This document shows, in pieces, positions 50,335 through 59,572 of a stretch of DNA of 64,000 bases (position 1 is its first letter; each line of letters begins with the position of its first letter). Both the position numbers and the translations under genes were made by a program. This DNA is from CANMIH01 sp049116335 (lineage in GTDB: Bacteria > Pseudomonadota > Alphaproteobacteria > Rhodobacterales > Rhodobacteraceae). The stretch lies in the NCBI GenBank assembly GCA_049116335.1, contig JAGDYZ010000015.1, positions 1 to 64,000 on the forward strand, in the 5' to 3' direction. Below the pieces are notes generated by a model. That model saw nothing but the letters and a program-made list of their open reading frames with translations. It did no database searches and was not told where the DNA came from.

Positions 50335-50376
50335 TGTCCACTCCTCAGTGGCTACGATGCAACAAACACTCTCTTA

Positions 50377-50634
50377 GAAAATAACCCTATTGGGACCCAT
50401 TAGCGCTGAAGTCAGACAGAACAAGATCGGGATGCTCGCATCCAGCGACACCTAACTGAGGCTTGGGCAAATCTGCTCAAGACTACTGGGTCGAGATACG
50501 ATGCCCCTCAACAGTGATGGCGTTAAGATGGGAACTCATCTTGGTGAGCGTTGACGGGAACGGACACCGATCTGAAGGTCGAAACCGTGTTTTCAGTTGG
50601 CAGATCATGTTCCAACTCCAGATCAGCAGCCAAG
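50377..50634. other. Spacer between IS3 element and tcuB
   Basis: About 260 bases with no credible gene and no clear terminator for the minus-strand operon that ends at 50635. The IS3 may have landed just downstream of that operon. Confidence 0.45.
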
Positions 50635-51696
50635 CTATTTTCTAATATCTGCGTTCCGAATGAGGGCTGCTAACCTGAAAAAGCCGTGCACCATTTTCGA
50701 AAAAGGCGTCAGTAAAAAGAAGGCCAGTACGGACCCAAGATGGAGCGCCAGAAGCGACGGCATCAATACCGTCTGTCCCAGCGCGTAGAGAAGTAAACCA
50801 GACAAAGCGACAAAGCCAAGCAACAAAACAAATCCCAGGTCGCCCCCCCAGGCCTGAACGTCTCCGAGTGCGCGGTCAGATTTTAGTTTCAGCCAAATCA
50901 TATATCCACACCCGGCCGTCAGCAAAGCCCCCCCCGGCACACCCAGTAGTTTTGGCAAAGATAGCGCTCCATAAGGTGCTGGAAGTACGAAGATATAGTG
51001 CATCACAGTGCCAATGGACGTGGCTCCAAAACACAGTAGGAAACCATACATGATAGCCTGATGCGCATAGCGGCGGGCATGGCTGAACCTGTCTTGTTCT
51101 TCAAAGTTGCACCCTTCACCGTGCCCCGCGGCTAGATCTTTCATTTGAGCGGCCTTGCGCAGGGCCGACACCACATGAGCAATTCCAATAGACTTGCCTT
51201 CAACCGCACGCCAATAGCGGCGCAGGCCAATCCCGACGCTTAAAAGGGGCAAAAAAAACGCGGGCAAAAACAAAGCCACCATCGCGCCATGTGACAGGGC
51301 GGCATAGAAGCCCTCCCCTTCCCCGCCAACCGTTGAAATCAACCAAAACAAAATCGCAAATCCGATCACCAGAGCCATGGCAATTGCACCACCGTGTGTG
51401 TGGAAACGACGGGCCAGTGGCCGTGGCCATACAAATGTCTCCCAACTGTCGCGACGCACTTCGGCGAGGGCGGCTGGCAGGTTCAGATTGAATTCATGCG
51501 GTGCGGTATATTGGCATGCGTAATAACAGCCCCGACAGTTATGGCATAGATTGGCAAGCTGGGTGATATCTCCATCCGAAAACGCGCGCCCCGCATGCAT
51601 TGCCGGAAAGACAGAACAATAGCCTTCGCAGTAACGACAGGCGTTGCAGATTTCAGCCTGGCGGCGGGCTTCTTGTATAATGTCAACAGTTTGCAT
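50635..51696 (-). CDS. tcuB: TcuB-like iron-sulfur membrane electron-transfer protein
   Basis: About 353 residues from the ATG at 51696 (MQTVDIIQEARRQAEICNAC). Two ferredoxin-like clusters are evident, CNACRYCEGYC and CHNCRGCYYAC (each CX2CX2CX3C), followed by six or so membrane helices with possible haem/quinone-site histidines (DRFSHARRYAHQAIMYGFLL). In tricarballylate users TcuB re-oxidises the FADH2 of TcuA and delivers electrons to quinone. It overlaps tcuA by 14 bases. No TcuC transporter or TcuR regulator is seen here, so the partner dehydrogenase may have another substrate. Confidence 0.9.
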   Translation of the reverse strand: MQTVDIIQEARRQAEICNACRYCEGYCSVFPAMHAGRAFSDGDITQLANLCHNCRGCYYACQYTAPHEFNLNLPAALAEVRRDSWETFVWPRPLARRFHTHGGAIAMALVIGFAILFWLISTVGGEGEGFYAALSHGAMVALFLPAFFLPLLSVGIGLRRYWRAVEGKSIGIAHVVSALRKAAQMKDLAAGHGEGCNFEEQDRFSHARRYAHQAIMYGFLLCFGATSIGTVMHYIFVLPAPYGALSLPKLLGVPGGALLTAGCGYMIWLKLKSDRALGDVQAWGGDLGFVLLLGFVALSGLLLYALGQTVLMPSLLALHLGSVLAFFLLTPFSKMVHGFFRLAALIRNADIRK

Positions 51697-53071
51697 AATT
51701 TGCGGCCTCCGTCCCTGCAATACGTCCGAACACAGTGCCGATGGTCATGCCAAACCCAGCGAGATAACCTTGCCCGAGTATGGACCCCGCCATTGTTTCG
51801 CCAGCTGCCCAAAGGTTTTGAACCTGTTTGCCCTTGGCACTGCATTGCGCGCGCTCATTTACCTTGAATCCCAAATAGGTAAAGGTCACACCGGTGCGCA
51901 GCGAATAGCCATAAAATGGAGGATCCGTAATTGGACGAGCCCAGTTGGTTTTGGCCGGTGTCAGTCCAGTTGTGGAAACCCCGTCCAGTTCTGTAGGGTG
52001 AAAGGCCGATGTATCACCGCAAGAAGAATTGTACTGTTGGACTGTCTCTTTCAACTTATCCGCGGGAAGTCCCATCATCTGAGCCAGCCCCTCAAGACTG
52101 TCTGACTTCAAGGGAGGGAAGACCGAGGGCATAAAAAGATCAATCGATTTTGTATCGATGATGACATGGCCCACTTGCTCCGGTTGGGCCGCTATAAGCC
52201 GTCCCCAGATAGCGTAACGCTTGGGCCAAACGTCTTCACCTTCATCATAAAACCGTTCTGCGTTTTTGTTCACGACGATAGAGAATGGCACACAATCCAA
52301 CCGCGTGACGATACCGCCGTCGTACTTGGGGGCACGACCATCAATCGCAACCGCATGGCATTGATCTGCGTCGCCGATGCTGTCCACCCCTTGATCCAGC
52401 AGATCCGCCAGCACCACACCTCGATTGTAGGGCGTTCCACGGATCAGAAAGTTCTGAGCGGCTGGGCCCCACGCTCGGGTCAGCCAATCAATATCCGCCT
52501 GAAACCCACCAGAGGCGACCACAACCGCTTTGGGTGAAAGACTTTGCGTCTGGCCCTGATGGGTGAAATCTACTCGCGTGACCTGATCGCCTTCCAGTTC
52601 AACATGCGTCACCGGAGCATCGTAAAGCACTTGAACACCTAGCTTTTCCGCCTTTCGGTAATAGGCATTCACCAGCCCCTTACCTCCCCCCATAAAAAAC
52701 GCATTTGTGCGCCCCAATGACAGGGTTCCCGACAAAGACGGCTGAAAGCGCACCCCACGTTGTTGCATCCATGGCAGGCATTCTTCGCTGGTTCGAATAG
52801 CCAATCGGGCAAGATATTGGTCCGTCTTACCACCTGTGACCTTTAATAAATCCGCCAGATATTCGTCTTCGCTGTACTCATCGACCAGTGGTCCCAACGG
52901 CCCTTTGTGCATACACCGAAAGTTGCGGGTATGGCGGGAATTGCCCCCTCGATAGGGTTTGGGGGCAGCTTCCAAAATCAGAACACGCGCTCCGGCTTCA
53001 GCGGCAGTCATTGCTGCGCATAGGGCCGCATTGCCACCGCCGATCACAACGATATCAGGGGATTGGGGCAT
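51683..53071 (-). CDS. tcuA: TcuA-like FAD-dependent dehydrogenase
   Basis: 462-residue flavoprotein of the tricarballylate dehydrogenase/fumarate-reductase-like group. Markers: DIVVIGGGNAALCAAMTAAE, GARVLILEAAPKPYRGGNSR, AFFMGGGKGLVNAYYRKAEK, VVVASGGFQADIDW and the C-terminal flavin motif LWAAGETMAGSILGQGYLAG. TcuA oxidises tricarballylate to cis-aconitate. In this operon, beside a ThDP enzyme and demethylating oxidases, a related carboxylic acid is possible. The stop codon of the ThDP gene directly abuts its start (0-base gap). Confidence 0.88.
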   Translation of the reverse strand: MPQSPDIVVIGGGNAALCAAMTAAEAGARVLILEAAPKPYRGGNSRHTRNFRCMHKGPLGPLVDEYSEDEYLADLLKVTGGKTDQYLARLAIRTSEECLPWMQQRGVRFQPSLSGTLSLGRTNAFFMGGGKGLVNAYYRKAEKLGVQVLYDAPVTHVELEGDQVTRVDFTHQGQTQSLSPKAVVVASGGFQADIDWLTRAWGPAAQNFLIRGTPYNRGVVLADLLDQGVDSIGDADQCHAVAIDGRAPKYDGGIVTRLDCVPFSIVVNKNAERFYDEGEDVWPKRYAIWGRLIAAQPEQVGHVIIDTKSIDLFMPSVFPPLKSDSLEGLAQMMGLPADKLKETVQQYNSSCGDTSAFHPTELDGVSTTGLTPAKTNWARPITDPPFYGYSLRTGVTFTYLGFKVNERAQCSAKGKQVQNLWAAGETMAGSILGQGYLAGFGMTIGTVFGRIAGTEAANYANC

Positions 53072-54742
53072 TTAATCCTCTTGCGGGGCTTTGAACAGGT
53101 CTTTGCGCAGGGTCATCAGGGCACCGGGATCAATTTTCGCCTGAATGACAGTGGTTTGGTTCGAGGCGATGGCCTCCTGCAAGGCTGGCCCCATCGCGCC
53201 GGGCCCATCAACCCAGATCCCCTTTCCTCCACAGAGCTCAGCAAATTTGTCATAGCGTGGGGATTGAATTTCAGCCCCCAATAAACGCCCCCCATAAAAC
53301 TCCTGCTGATAGGCTTTTTCGGCCCCCCAAGCCTCATTGTCCAAGACAACAATGACAATCGGAAGGGCGTGGCTGATCGCGGTCTGGATCTCGATCATGG
53401 TGTACCCCACGGCACCATCCCCCATCACCGCCACGACCGGGCGGTCTGGTGCGGCAGCCTTGGCGCCAATCGCTGCAGAGAGGCCAAAACCCACAAGGCC
53501 AAAATCAAGTGGCGTGATCAGGCTAAGCGGCTCATAATGTGCCAGTCGATCCGCCGCCTGAAGGCATGTATTGCCAGTATCCAATGTGACAATCGCGGTC
53601 TCGGGAAGGGAGGCACGGATTTCACCAAGGGCACGGCGCGGGTGCATGGGCAAAGTCTCAATCGCGGCCTCTTCAGCACGTTCATCCCTAAGGCTTTGCA
53701 TATCCTCACGAAAACGTTCACGCCAGACATCACAGTCTGGTTTTCTTGCTCGCTGGGTCAACGCCTCAGCGGTAAAACGAGCATCCCCTTGTGCGGCAAT
53801 TTCAGCCGGAAAATACCGCCCCACCGCAGATCCTTCCACATCCACATGGGCGATGCGCGTATCCGCCCCGACATAATCATTGCTATGAAAGGTGGAGTTG
53901 AATCCCAGACGCGCGCCCAAAACGACCATGACATCGGCCTCTTTGGTCAAACGGCTGGCAACACGGTTGCCACGAGGACCGGCCTGACCGGCAAACCACG
54001 GGTGACCATGACGCATCACATCAGCATGTCCGGTTGAGGCAACCACTGGGATTTCCAGGGCCTCCGCCAAAGCAGACAGCGCCTCGCGCCCCCTGCCCCA
54101 TTTCAACCCGCCACCCGAAAAAATCACTGGACGTTTGGCACCGGCCAAAAGCGTCGCAATTGCGTCGATATCTTCGGGCGCTGCAGGGCCTGGGCGCGCA
54201 ATTGTGATAGGTTTCGGGTTAATCTCAGGGATGTCTTCTGCGAAAAGATCTCGCGGGACATGCAACACAACAGGGCCGCGGCGTCCTGAATTGGCGAGCC
54301 GGATCGCATCTTCAAGCATTGGTGCCAGGCGCGAAACATCTGTGACCATCACCGAACGTTTGCAGATCGGTTGGAACAAGGCGACTTGATCCACCTCTTG
54401 GAAGGTGTCCTTGCATTGATCCGCGCGGGTTATTGCACCGGCAATGACGACCATAGGGGAATAGGCCAGATATGCCTCAGCCACCGCAGTCACAATGTTG
54501 ACCACCCCCGGTCCCGCCTGCGCGCCCAGGACAACACCAGGTTTACCGGTCATACGCGCCCAAGCATCGGCCATATGCCCCGCCGCACGCTCATCACGGG
54601 CACCAACATAGGCGATTTCACCACCTTGATACATTGCGTCATAGAGCTCAAGCATCGAGCCCCCCAGCAGTCCAAAGACAGTATCGATGCCATTGGCTTT
54701 CAGAACACGGTAAACGGCTTCGCCGCCATGGATTTTGCTCAT
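53072..54742 (-). CDS. Thiamine-diphosphate-dependent enzyme (acetolactate synthase-like)
   Basis: About 556 residues from the ATG at 54742 (MSKIHGGEAVYRVLKANGID), with AGAGGA upstream. The catalytic Glu lies in VGARDERAAGHMADAWARMT, as in acetolactate synthase/benzoylformate-decarboxylase relatives. The middle domain is present (VIFSGGGLKWGRGREALSAL), and the ThDP motif runs from VAVMGDGAVGYTMIEIQTAI to VVLDNEAWG. Substrate cannot be read; a 2-oxoacid decarboxylase or ligase role is likely. It lies 4 bases after the B-type oxidase stop and directly before tcuA, so it belongs to the same pathway. Confidence 0.88.
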   Translation of the reverse strand: MSKIHGGEAVYRVLKANGIDTVFGLLGGSMLELYDAMYQGGEIAYVGARDERAAGHMADAWARMTGKPGVVLGAQAGPGVVNIVTAVAEAYLAYSPMVVIAGAITRADQCKDTFQEVDQVALFQPICKRSVMVTDVSRLAPMLEDAIRLANSGRRGPVVLHVPRDLFAEDIPEINPKPITIARPGPAAPEDIDAIATLLAGAKRPVIFSGGGLKWGRGREALSALAEALEIPVVASTGHADVMRHGHPWFAGQAGPRGNRVASRLTKEADVMVVLGARLGFNSTFHSNDYVGADTRIAHVDVEGSAVGRYFPAEIAAQGDARFTAEALTQRARKPDCDVWRERFREDMQSLRDERAEEAAIETLPMHPRRALGEIRASLPETAIVTLDTGNTCLQAADRLAHYEPLSLITPLDFGLVGFGLSAAIGAKAAAPDRPVVAVMGDGAVGYTMIEIQTAISHALPIVIVVLDNEAWGAEKAYQQEFYGGRLLGAEIQSPRYDKFAELCGGKGIWVDGPGAMGPALQEAIASNQTTVIQAKIDPGALMTLRKDLFKAPQED

Positions 54743-54746
54743 TAAA

Positions 54747-57158
54747 TCAATCCTCTGATCGGGGTCGCAGGTTCTGCGGGTCAAAAACAGGCTGTGTGTG
54801 GATCGTCACGGGAACAGGAGTGTTCAGGATCTGCACTGACAGTCCATCGGTTGGTGTGCCCTTGCGCACAAACAGCCAGCCCAGCGATTTCCCTGTCGTG
54901 TAACCAAAGCCACCCGAGGTCGTCAGCCCGACCGATTTTCCATTGTGAAAAACAGGCTCACCCCCGTGGATATCAATGTCGTCGCTGTGCAGTTCCGCAT
55001 AGAGCAGATCCCACTCTGAGGGACGGTTCATCAGGGCATTTTTCCCATTAAACGTGCGCCCTTCGCTCACGACAAAGCGCTCCAGTCCCACATCAAACGG
55101 ACCAACGTCCGTCGTCATCTCACCGGAGGCGCGATAGGCTTTCTCCATCCTCATCCCGTTAAAGGCATAAGATCCAAGATCTGTCAGGCCATGCTTTTCG
55201 CCTACGTCGAACAACGCGTCATAGATTTCTGCAATGCGATCAAGGGGAGCATGCAGTTCCCAACCAAGCTCACCGACAAAAGAAACACGCAGAGCATAGC
55301 AGGGAACGCCCCTGATTGTGATTTCCTGCCCAGAGAGCCACGGGAAAGTGGCATTAGTCAGATCAGCCTCAGTCAGCTCAGACATGATCTTGCGTGAGAC
55401 AGGCCCCGACATAGCCAGCATTCCCCATTCTGACGACCGGTTGACCATCTGCACGTCTTCGCCCTCGGCGATGTGGCTTCTGATCCAGTCAAAATCAGGA
55501 TTAGCCCGCGCAATTGGGGAGCCGGTAAAATATCGGCTCTCAGAGATGCGCCAGATGGTGATCTCCGTTTCAAAACGCCCTTTCGGCGTCAGAAGATGGT
55601 TCAGGCTGATCCGCCCATCTTTACGCGGTATTCGATTGGCCGAAAGACGATCAAGCAGCCGACCGGCGTCTTTGCCAGTGATTTCAAACTGGGCAAAAGC
55701 GCAAAGATCAATGACACCCGCAGCTTTTCTCGTGGCTTGGGCTTCTCTCAAAGCGTTGTCGTGCCATGTTTGGTGGCCCCAACCAATATGTTCGATTTCA
55801 CCGGTTTCGCCGAAATAACGCGGACGTTCCCAGCCTGCGACTTCTCCAAAAACGGCCCCTTTCGCTGCAAGCCTGTCATAGAGAGGATGGCGGTTCAGAG
55901 GACGCAGGCTTTCGAACTGTTTCCCCGGACTTGGTGTATCATGGCGGCGCATGAACTCATCTTTGGTACGTTCAACGATGAAATGATCGCTTGCAAAGTT
56001 GCCATAGCGGCGCGGATCCATACCGCGGGTGTTGATCGGCGTTTCCCCGTGGACCATCCAATCGGCCAAAACCTTGCCAGCACCGCCGCCCCAAGCCAGG
56101 CCTATGGAAGATCCGCAGGAAAGCCACACGTTGGGGGCGCCACTGGGTCCGACCAGCATACCCCCATCCGGCGTATGGGTGATCGCTCCGCGTACGACAC
56201 GCTTGATACCCAGATCGGCAAGGATCGGCATCTTGTCAAATGCCACCATGAGGAAATCACCGATACTGTCATAATCGGCTTCAAACAATTCATTTTCCGC
56301 GGCCCAAGGTGCTCCGTCCGGCATTTCCCAGACCGTTGGGCAGACATGCCCTTCGTAAATGCCGATGAGACCAGATCGTTGCTCCTGTCGGATATATCCG
56401 CCATAGGCGTTATCGCGCATAACGGGTAGCTCGGGTCGTCCCTCAAATTCAGGAACCGTATCTGTGACGAGGTAATGATGTAGACACGAGACACTGGGGA
56501 TCTTTAGCCCAAACCATTCGCCCACCTGATTGGCGTAAGACCCTGCAGCGATAACCACATGTTCAGCGAGGACATCACCTTTTTCCGTTTTCAGGATCCA
56601 CATATCGCCCTTACGGCGAGCCCCCAGAACCTGATTGTGGCGTTCAATCTTCGCCCCACGCGCACGGCTGGCGGCGGCAAGAGCCATCGTGACGCTGGAC
56701 GGATCGATATGCCCGTCCTCAAAGGTCTGAACGGCGGCTTTGACATTGTCGACGTTGTAGAACGGATTGATCTTTGCAACAGTTTCGGGGCCGACAAGTT
56801 CCATGGGCAGATCAAGAAGTTGACCGACACCCATGATAGATTTCATCCAGTCGACTTCGTCATCAGTGGTGGCGATGCGAAACCCGCCAACCTCGTGCCA
56901 ACCAATGCTTTGGCCGGTTTCTTTTTCGACGCGTTTGTAGGTCTCGATCGAGGTTTTGTTGATCCAACCGGCGAGACGTGATCCGACTGCATGGGCAATC
57001 TGCCCTGCAGCATGCCATGTCGATCCAGACGTCAGCTCAGCTTTTTCAAACAGGATGGAGTCAGCCCATCCATTTTCAGCAAGTTGGAACTGGGCGGCGA
57101 CACCCATGATTCCTCCGCCAATGATGGCGACGCGGGTGGTGCGGACAGTGTCTGACAT
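54747..57158 (-). CDS. FAD-dependent oxidase/GcvT fusion, dimethylglycine dehydrogenase family (B-type)
   Basis: About 803 residues from the ATG at 57158 (MSDTVRTTRVAIIGGGIMGV), which shares bases with the previous stop (TGATG) and follows GGAAG. Covalent-FAD His in LTSGSTWHAAGQIAHAVGS. Shares VSCLHHYLVTDTVPEFEG with the B-type gene at 44866. The GcvT half has LCAFAQFEITGKDAGRLLDR, LNHLLTPKGRFETEITIWRI, RMEKAYRASGEMTTDVGPFD and VGLTTSGGFGYTTGKSLGW. Predicted amine-demethylating oxidase linked to folate. Confidence 0.9.
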   Translation of the reverse strand: MSDTVRTTRVAIIGGGIMGVAAQFQLAENGWADSILFEKAELTSGSTWHAAGQIAHAVGSRLAGWINKTSIETYKRVEKETGQSIGWHEVGGFRIATTDDEVDWMKSIMGVGQLLDLPMELVGPETVAKINPFYNVDNVKAAVQTFEDGHIDPSSVTMALAAASRARGAKIERHNQVLGARRKGDMWILKTEKGDVLAEHVVIAAGSYANQVGEWFGLKIPSVSCLHHYLVTDTVPEFEGRPELPVMRDNAYGGYIRQEQRSGLIGIYEGHVCPTVWEMPDGAPWAAENELFEADYDSIGDFLMVAFDKMPILADLGIKRVVRGAITHTPDGGMLVGPSGAPNVWLSCGSSIGLAWGGGAGKVLADWMVHGETPINTRGMDPRRYGNFASDHFIVERTKDEFMRRHDTPSPGKQFESLRPLNRHPLYDRLAAKGAVFGEVAGWERPRYFGETGEIEHIGWGHQTWHDNALREAQATRKAAGVIDLCAFAQFEITGKDAGRLLDRLSANRIPRKDGRISLNHLLTPKGRFETEITIWRISESRYFTGSPIARANPDFDWIRSHIAEGEDVQMVNRSSEWGMLAMSGPVSRKIMSELTEADLTNATFPWLSGQEITIRGVPCYALRVSFVGELGWELHAPLDRIAEIYDALFDVGEKHGLTDLGSYAFNGMRMEKAYRASGEMTTDVGPFDVGLERFVVSEGRTFNGKNALMNRPSEWDLLYAELHSDDIDIHGGEPVFHNGKSVGLTTSGGFGYTTGKSLGWLFVRKGTPTDGLSVQILNTPVPVTIHTQPVFDPQNLRPRSED

Positions 57159-59572
57159 CAAAACGCTTCCTTTGCGGGGTCGAGACAGATTTTGGCTGTG
57201 TATCTTTGACAAGCGATCTCAACTTCGACAGTTGCGGACGCCTGTGGCTCCTTGCCAAGAACGCGGTATGTGTCCGAGATCATGGCCAGCGCGATTGATC
57301 GGTTGAAACGGTAACTCCATGCGGCCGAAGTAATCTGGCCGATGAAAGTATCTCCGAGATAAATTGGTTCATCATGGATCGGGATGGCATCCGGGGTGTC
57401 AAACAAAAGCGAGACGATGCGTCTTTCGGAAGGACAGGCATTCGACAGCCCTTGCAGCACCTCTTCGCCAACAAACCCCGTGCCAAACGCGCAAAACGCC
57501 TCCAACCCTGCCTCAAATGGCGTGGTTCCGGGGGTCAGCTCATGACCAAATGCGCGAAATCCGCTTTCAATCCTCAAGCTTCCACTGGCATAAAGACCTG
57601 CATGGGTGGCACCTGCGCGCACGAGCGCTTCATACGAAGCCATCGCCATGTCTGCGGGGATATACAGCTCATATCCTGCTTCGCCGGTGAAACTCAGGCG
57701 GCCTAGCCATCCGCGTGCCAATCCGACCTCGATCGGGGCGAAATGAAACCGTTTGAGGTCGGGGACAGGCGTGGTCGAACACGTTTGAAGCACCTCGCAC
57801 GCCTGCGCGCCAGACAACCCCAGAATGGCGTATCCGCTCGTGACATCTGTAAATTCCACCCGATGGTCACTGCGTGTTTCGCGCATGCGTTTGAGATCAC
57901 GCACCACTTCGCCGGCGCCAACAATCATCAGATAGCTATCGGGGCTGTGACGCTGTACCGTTAGATCACTTTCAATACCCCCACGAGCATTGAGCATCTG
58001 CGTGTAGGCAATCCGACCCACGGGAATATCCATTTGAGCCGTGCATATGTGGTTCAGAAAGGCACAGGCATCTGGTCCTTGCACCAAGATCTTACCGAAG
58101 GCCGACTGATCTAAAATGGCAGCACCTTTGCGGCAGGCCTCAACCTCGGCGCCAACCTGTTCACGCCACGCAGGCACACCAAACGTCAAGGGATGATGCG
58201 CCTCTTCGCCACCGAAATGCAGCGCGCGTTCCCAGCCCCCACGGCTTTCAAAGTGCGCACCAGCGGCAATCAAACCCGCATGAATGGGCGAACGCCGCTG
58301 TCCACGCGCAGTGGCCATCATCCGTCCAGGATATGGATTGTCATAGTGACGCCCCAGAACTTCTGGGATGCGCGCTTCCAGAGCACCTAAAACATTCATC
58401 TCAGGGCCAAAGCGACGGATGTCAGCCTCACTCAGCTCCATCGTGGGTTCGCCTGCGATGATCCATTCTGCCATCGCCTTGCCAGCCCCCCCTGCAAGAG
58501 CAATCCCAGTAGAGTTCATCCCTCCCATGAGGAACAGTCCCGGCACTTCGGGGCTTTCGCCCATCATAAACTGGCTATCCAATGTAAAGCTTTCGGGGCC
58601 ATTCAAAAGCATTCTGACCTCTGCCGTTTCCAACGCTGGGATGCGACGCAAAGCATTTTCCATCATGGGCATAAAGTGGTCCCAATCCTCATCCAGCAAA
58701 TCGAATGAAAATTCCGCGGGCAGATCTTTGGTCGAAATCCCCTTGGCATGGGGTTCGAACGAGCCAACCAAAAGCCCCTCGACATCGTCGCGCGCATAGA
58801 GATAGGCATCCTGATCATTCAGAGTGGGTAAATGCGCGCCTTTGCCAAGTGCCTGCACCTCTTCCAGGGGTTTGGTCAGCAGATAGAAATGCTCGCAGGC
58901 ATAAAGTGGCATGTTGGCGCCTGCCATTGCAGCAACTTCTCGTGACCACAAACCACAGGCAATCACCACTTCTTCCGCCTCGATCACGTGATCTCCGATC
59001 TCTACACCGGAAATCCGCCGCCCCTTCTTCTGCAATCCGGTAACAGCTGTGTCCTCAAAAACCCGAACACCACGTGCGCGCGCGCCCTTGGACAATGCGA
59101 GCGCCACATCAGACGGGTTCACGCGACCATCCGCAGGTGACCAGACCGCGCCAATCACATCGTCCACTTCGATTAAGGGCCAAAGCTCCTTGGCCCGCGC
59201 TGCATCCACCACCTCAGCGTCAAGGCCAAAGGCGCGTCCCAATGAAACCTGCCGTTTGATATTGGTCAGACGGTCCTCATTGGTGGCAAGGGTCAACGAT
59301 CCGGTCTGAGTCCAACCCGTCGCCTGTCCAGTTTCGCGCTCAAGCTCCCCATAGAGATCGATTGAATAGTTGATCAGCTTGGTCAGCGTCGCTGAGGGGC
59401 GCAAACGGCGCACCAAACCGGCCGCGTGCCACGTCGTGCCAGAGGTGAGCTTCGACCGCTCAAGCACGACGATGTCTTTGCGCCCTTCGCGCGCCAAATG
59501 ATAGGCAATAGAACACCCGATGACACCGCCGCCGATCACAACAGTTCGGGCATGAGAAGGTAGAGATGTCAT
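57158..59572 (-). CDS. FAD-dependent oxidase/GcvT fusion, dimethylglycine dehydrogenase family (A-type)
   Basis: 804 residues. TVVIGGGVIGCSIAYHLARE; covalent-FAD His in LTSGTTWHAAGLVRRLRPSA; LFLMGGMNSTGIALAGGAGK. The GcvT part has LDQSAFGKILVQGPDACAFL, YTQMLNARGGIESDLTVQRH and SLRIESGFRAFGHELTPGTT. It is closest in pattern to the gene at 42503 (A-type). Its ATG overlaps the stop of the aminotransferase gene. Likely substrate: an N-methylated amino acid produced earlier in this operon (inference). Confidence 0.9.
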   Translation of the reverse strand: MTSLPSHARTVVIGGGVIGCSIAYHLAREGRKDIVVLERSKLTSGTTWHAAGLVRRLRPSATLTKLINYSIDLYGELERETGQATGWTQTGSLTLATNEDRLTNIKRQVSLGRAFGLDAEVVDAARAKELWPLIEVDDVIGAVWSPADGRVNPSDVALALSKGARARGVRVFEDTAVTGLQKKGRRISGVEIGDHVIEAEEVVIACGLWSREVAAMAGANMPLYACEHFYLLTKPLEEVQALGKGAHLPTLNDQDAYLYARDDVEGLLVGSFEPHAKGISTKDLPAEFSFDLLDEDWDHFMPMMENALRRIPALETAEVRMLLNGPESFTLDSQFMMGESPEVPGLFLMGGMNSTGIALAGGAGKAMAEWIIAGEPTMELSEADIRRFGPEMNVLGALEARIPEVLGRHYDNPYPGRMMATARGQRRSPIHAGLIAAGAHFESRGGWERALHFGGEEAHHPLTFGVPAWREQVGAEVEACRKGAAILDQSAFGKILVQGPDACAFLNHICTAQMDIPVGRIAYTQMLNARGGIESDLTVQRHSPDSYLMIVGAGEVVRDLKRMRETRSDHRVEFTDVTSGYAILGLSGAQACEVLQTCSTTPVPDLKRFHFAPIEVGLARGWLGRLSFTGEAGYELYIPADMAMASYEALVRAGATHAGLYASGSLRIESGFRAFGHELTPGTTPFEAGLEAFCAFGTGFVGEEVLQGLSNACPSERRIVSLLFDTPDAIPIHDEPIYLGDTFIGQITSAAWSYRFNRSIALAMISDTYRVLGKEPQASATVEVEIACQRYTAKICLDPAKEAF

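Larger units (their letters stand above)
48767..50376 (-). mobile_element. IS3-family element, degraded and riddled with palindromic inserts
   Basis: 1.6 kb with inverted ends TGAGAGAGAGTTTG (48767-48780) and CAAACACTCTCTTA (50363-50376; 12 of 14 match). orfA and orfB lie on the minus strand and carry four family 1 palindromes plus one other insert. Confidence 0.85.

Noticed and set aside
53072..54742. Sulfoacetaldehyde acetyltransferase (Xsc)
   Set aside because: The early catalytic-Glu region (ARDERAAGHMADAW) and overall pattern are closer to acetolactate-synthase/decarboxylase-like enzymes; no taurine or phosphotransacetylase genes are near.
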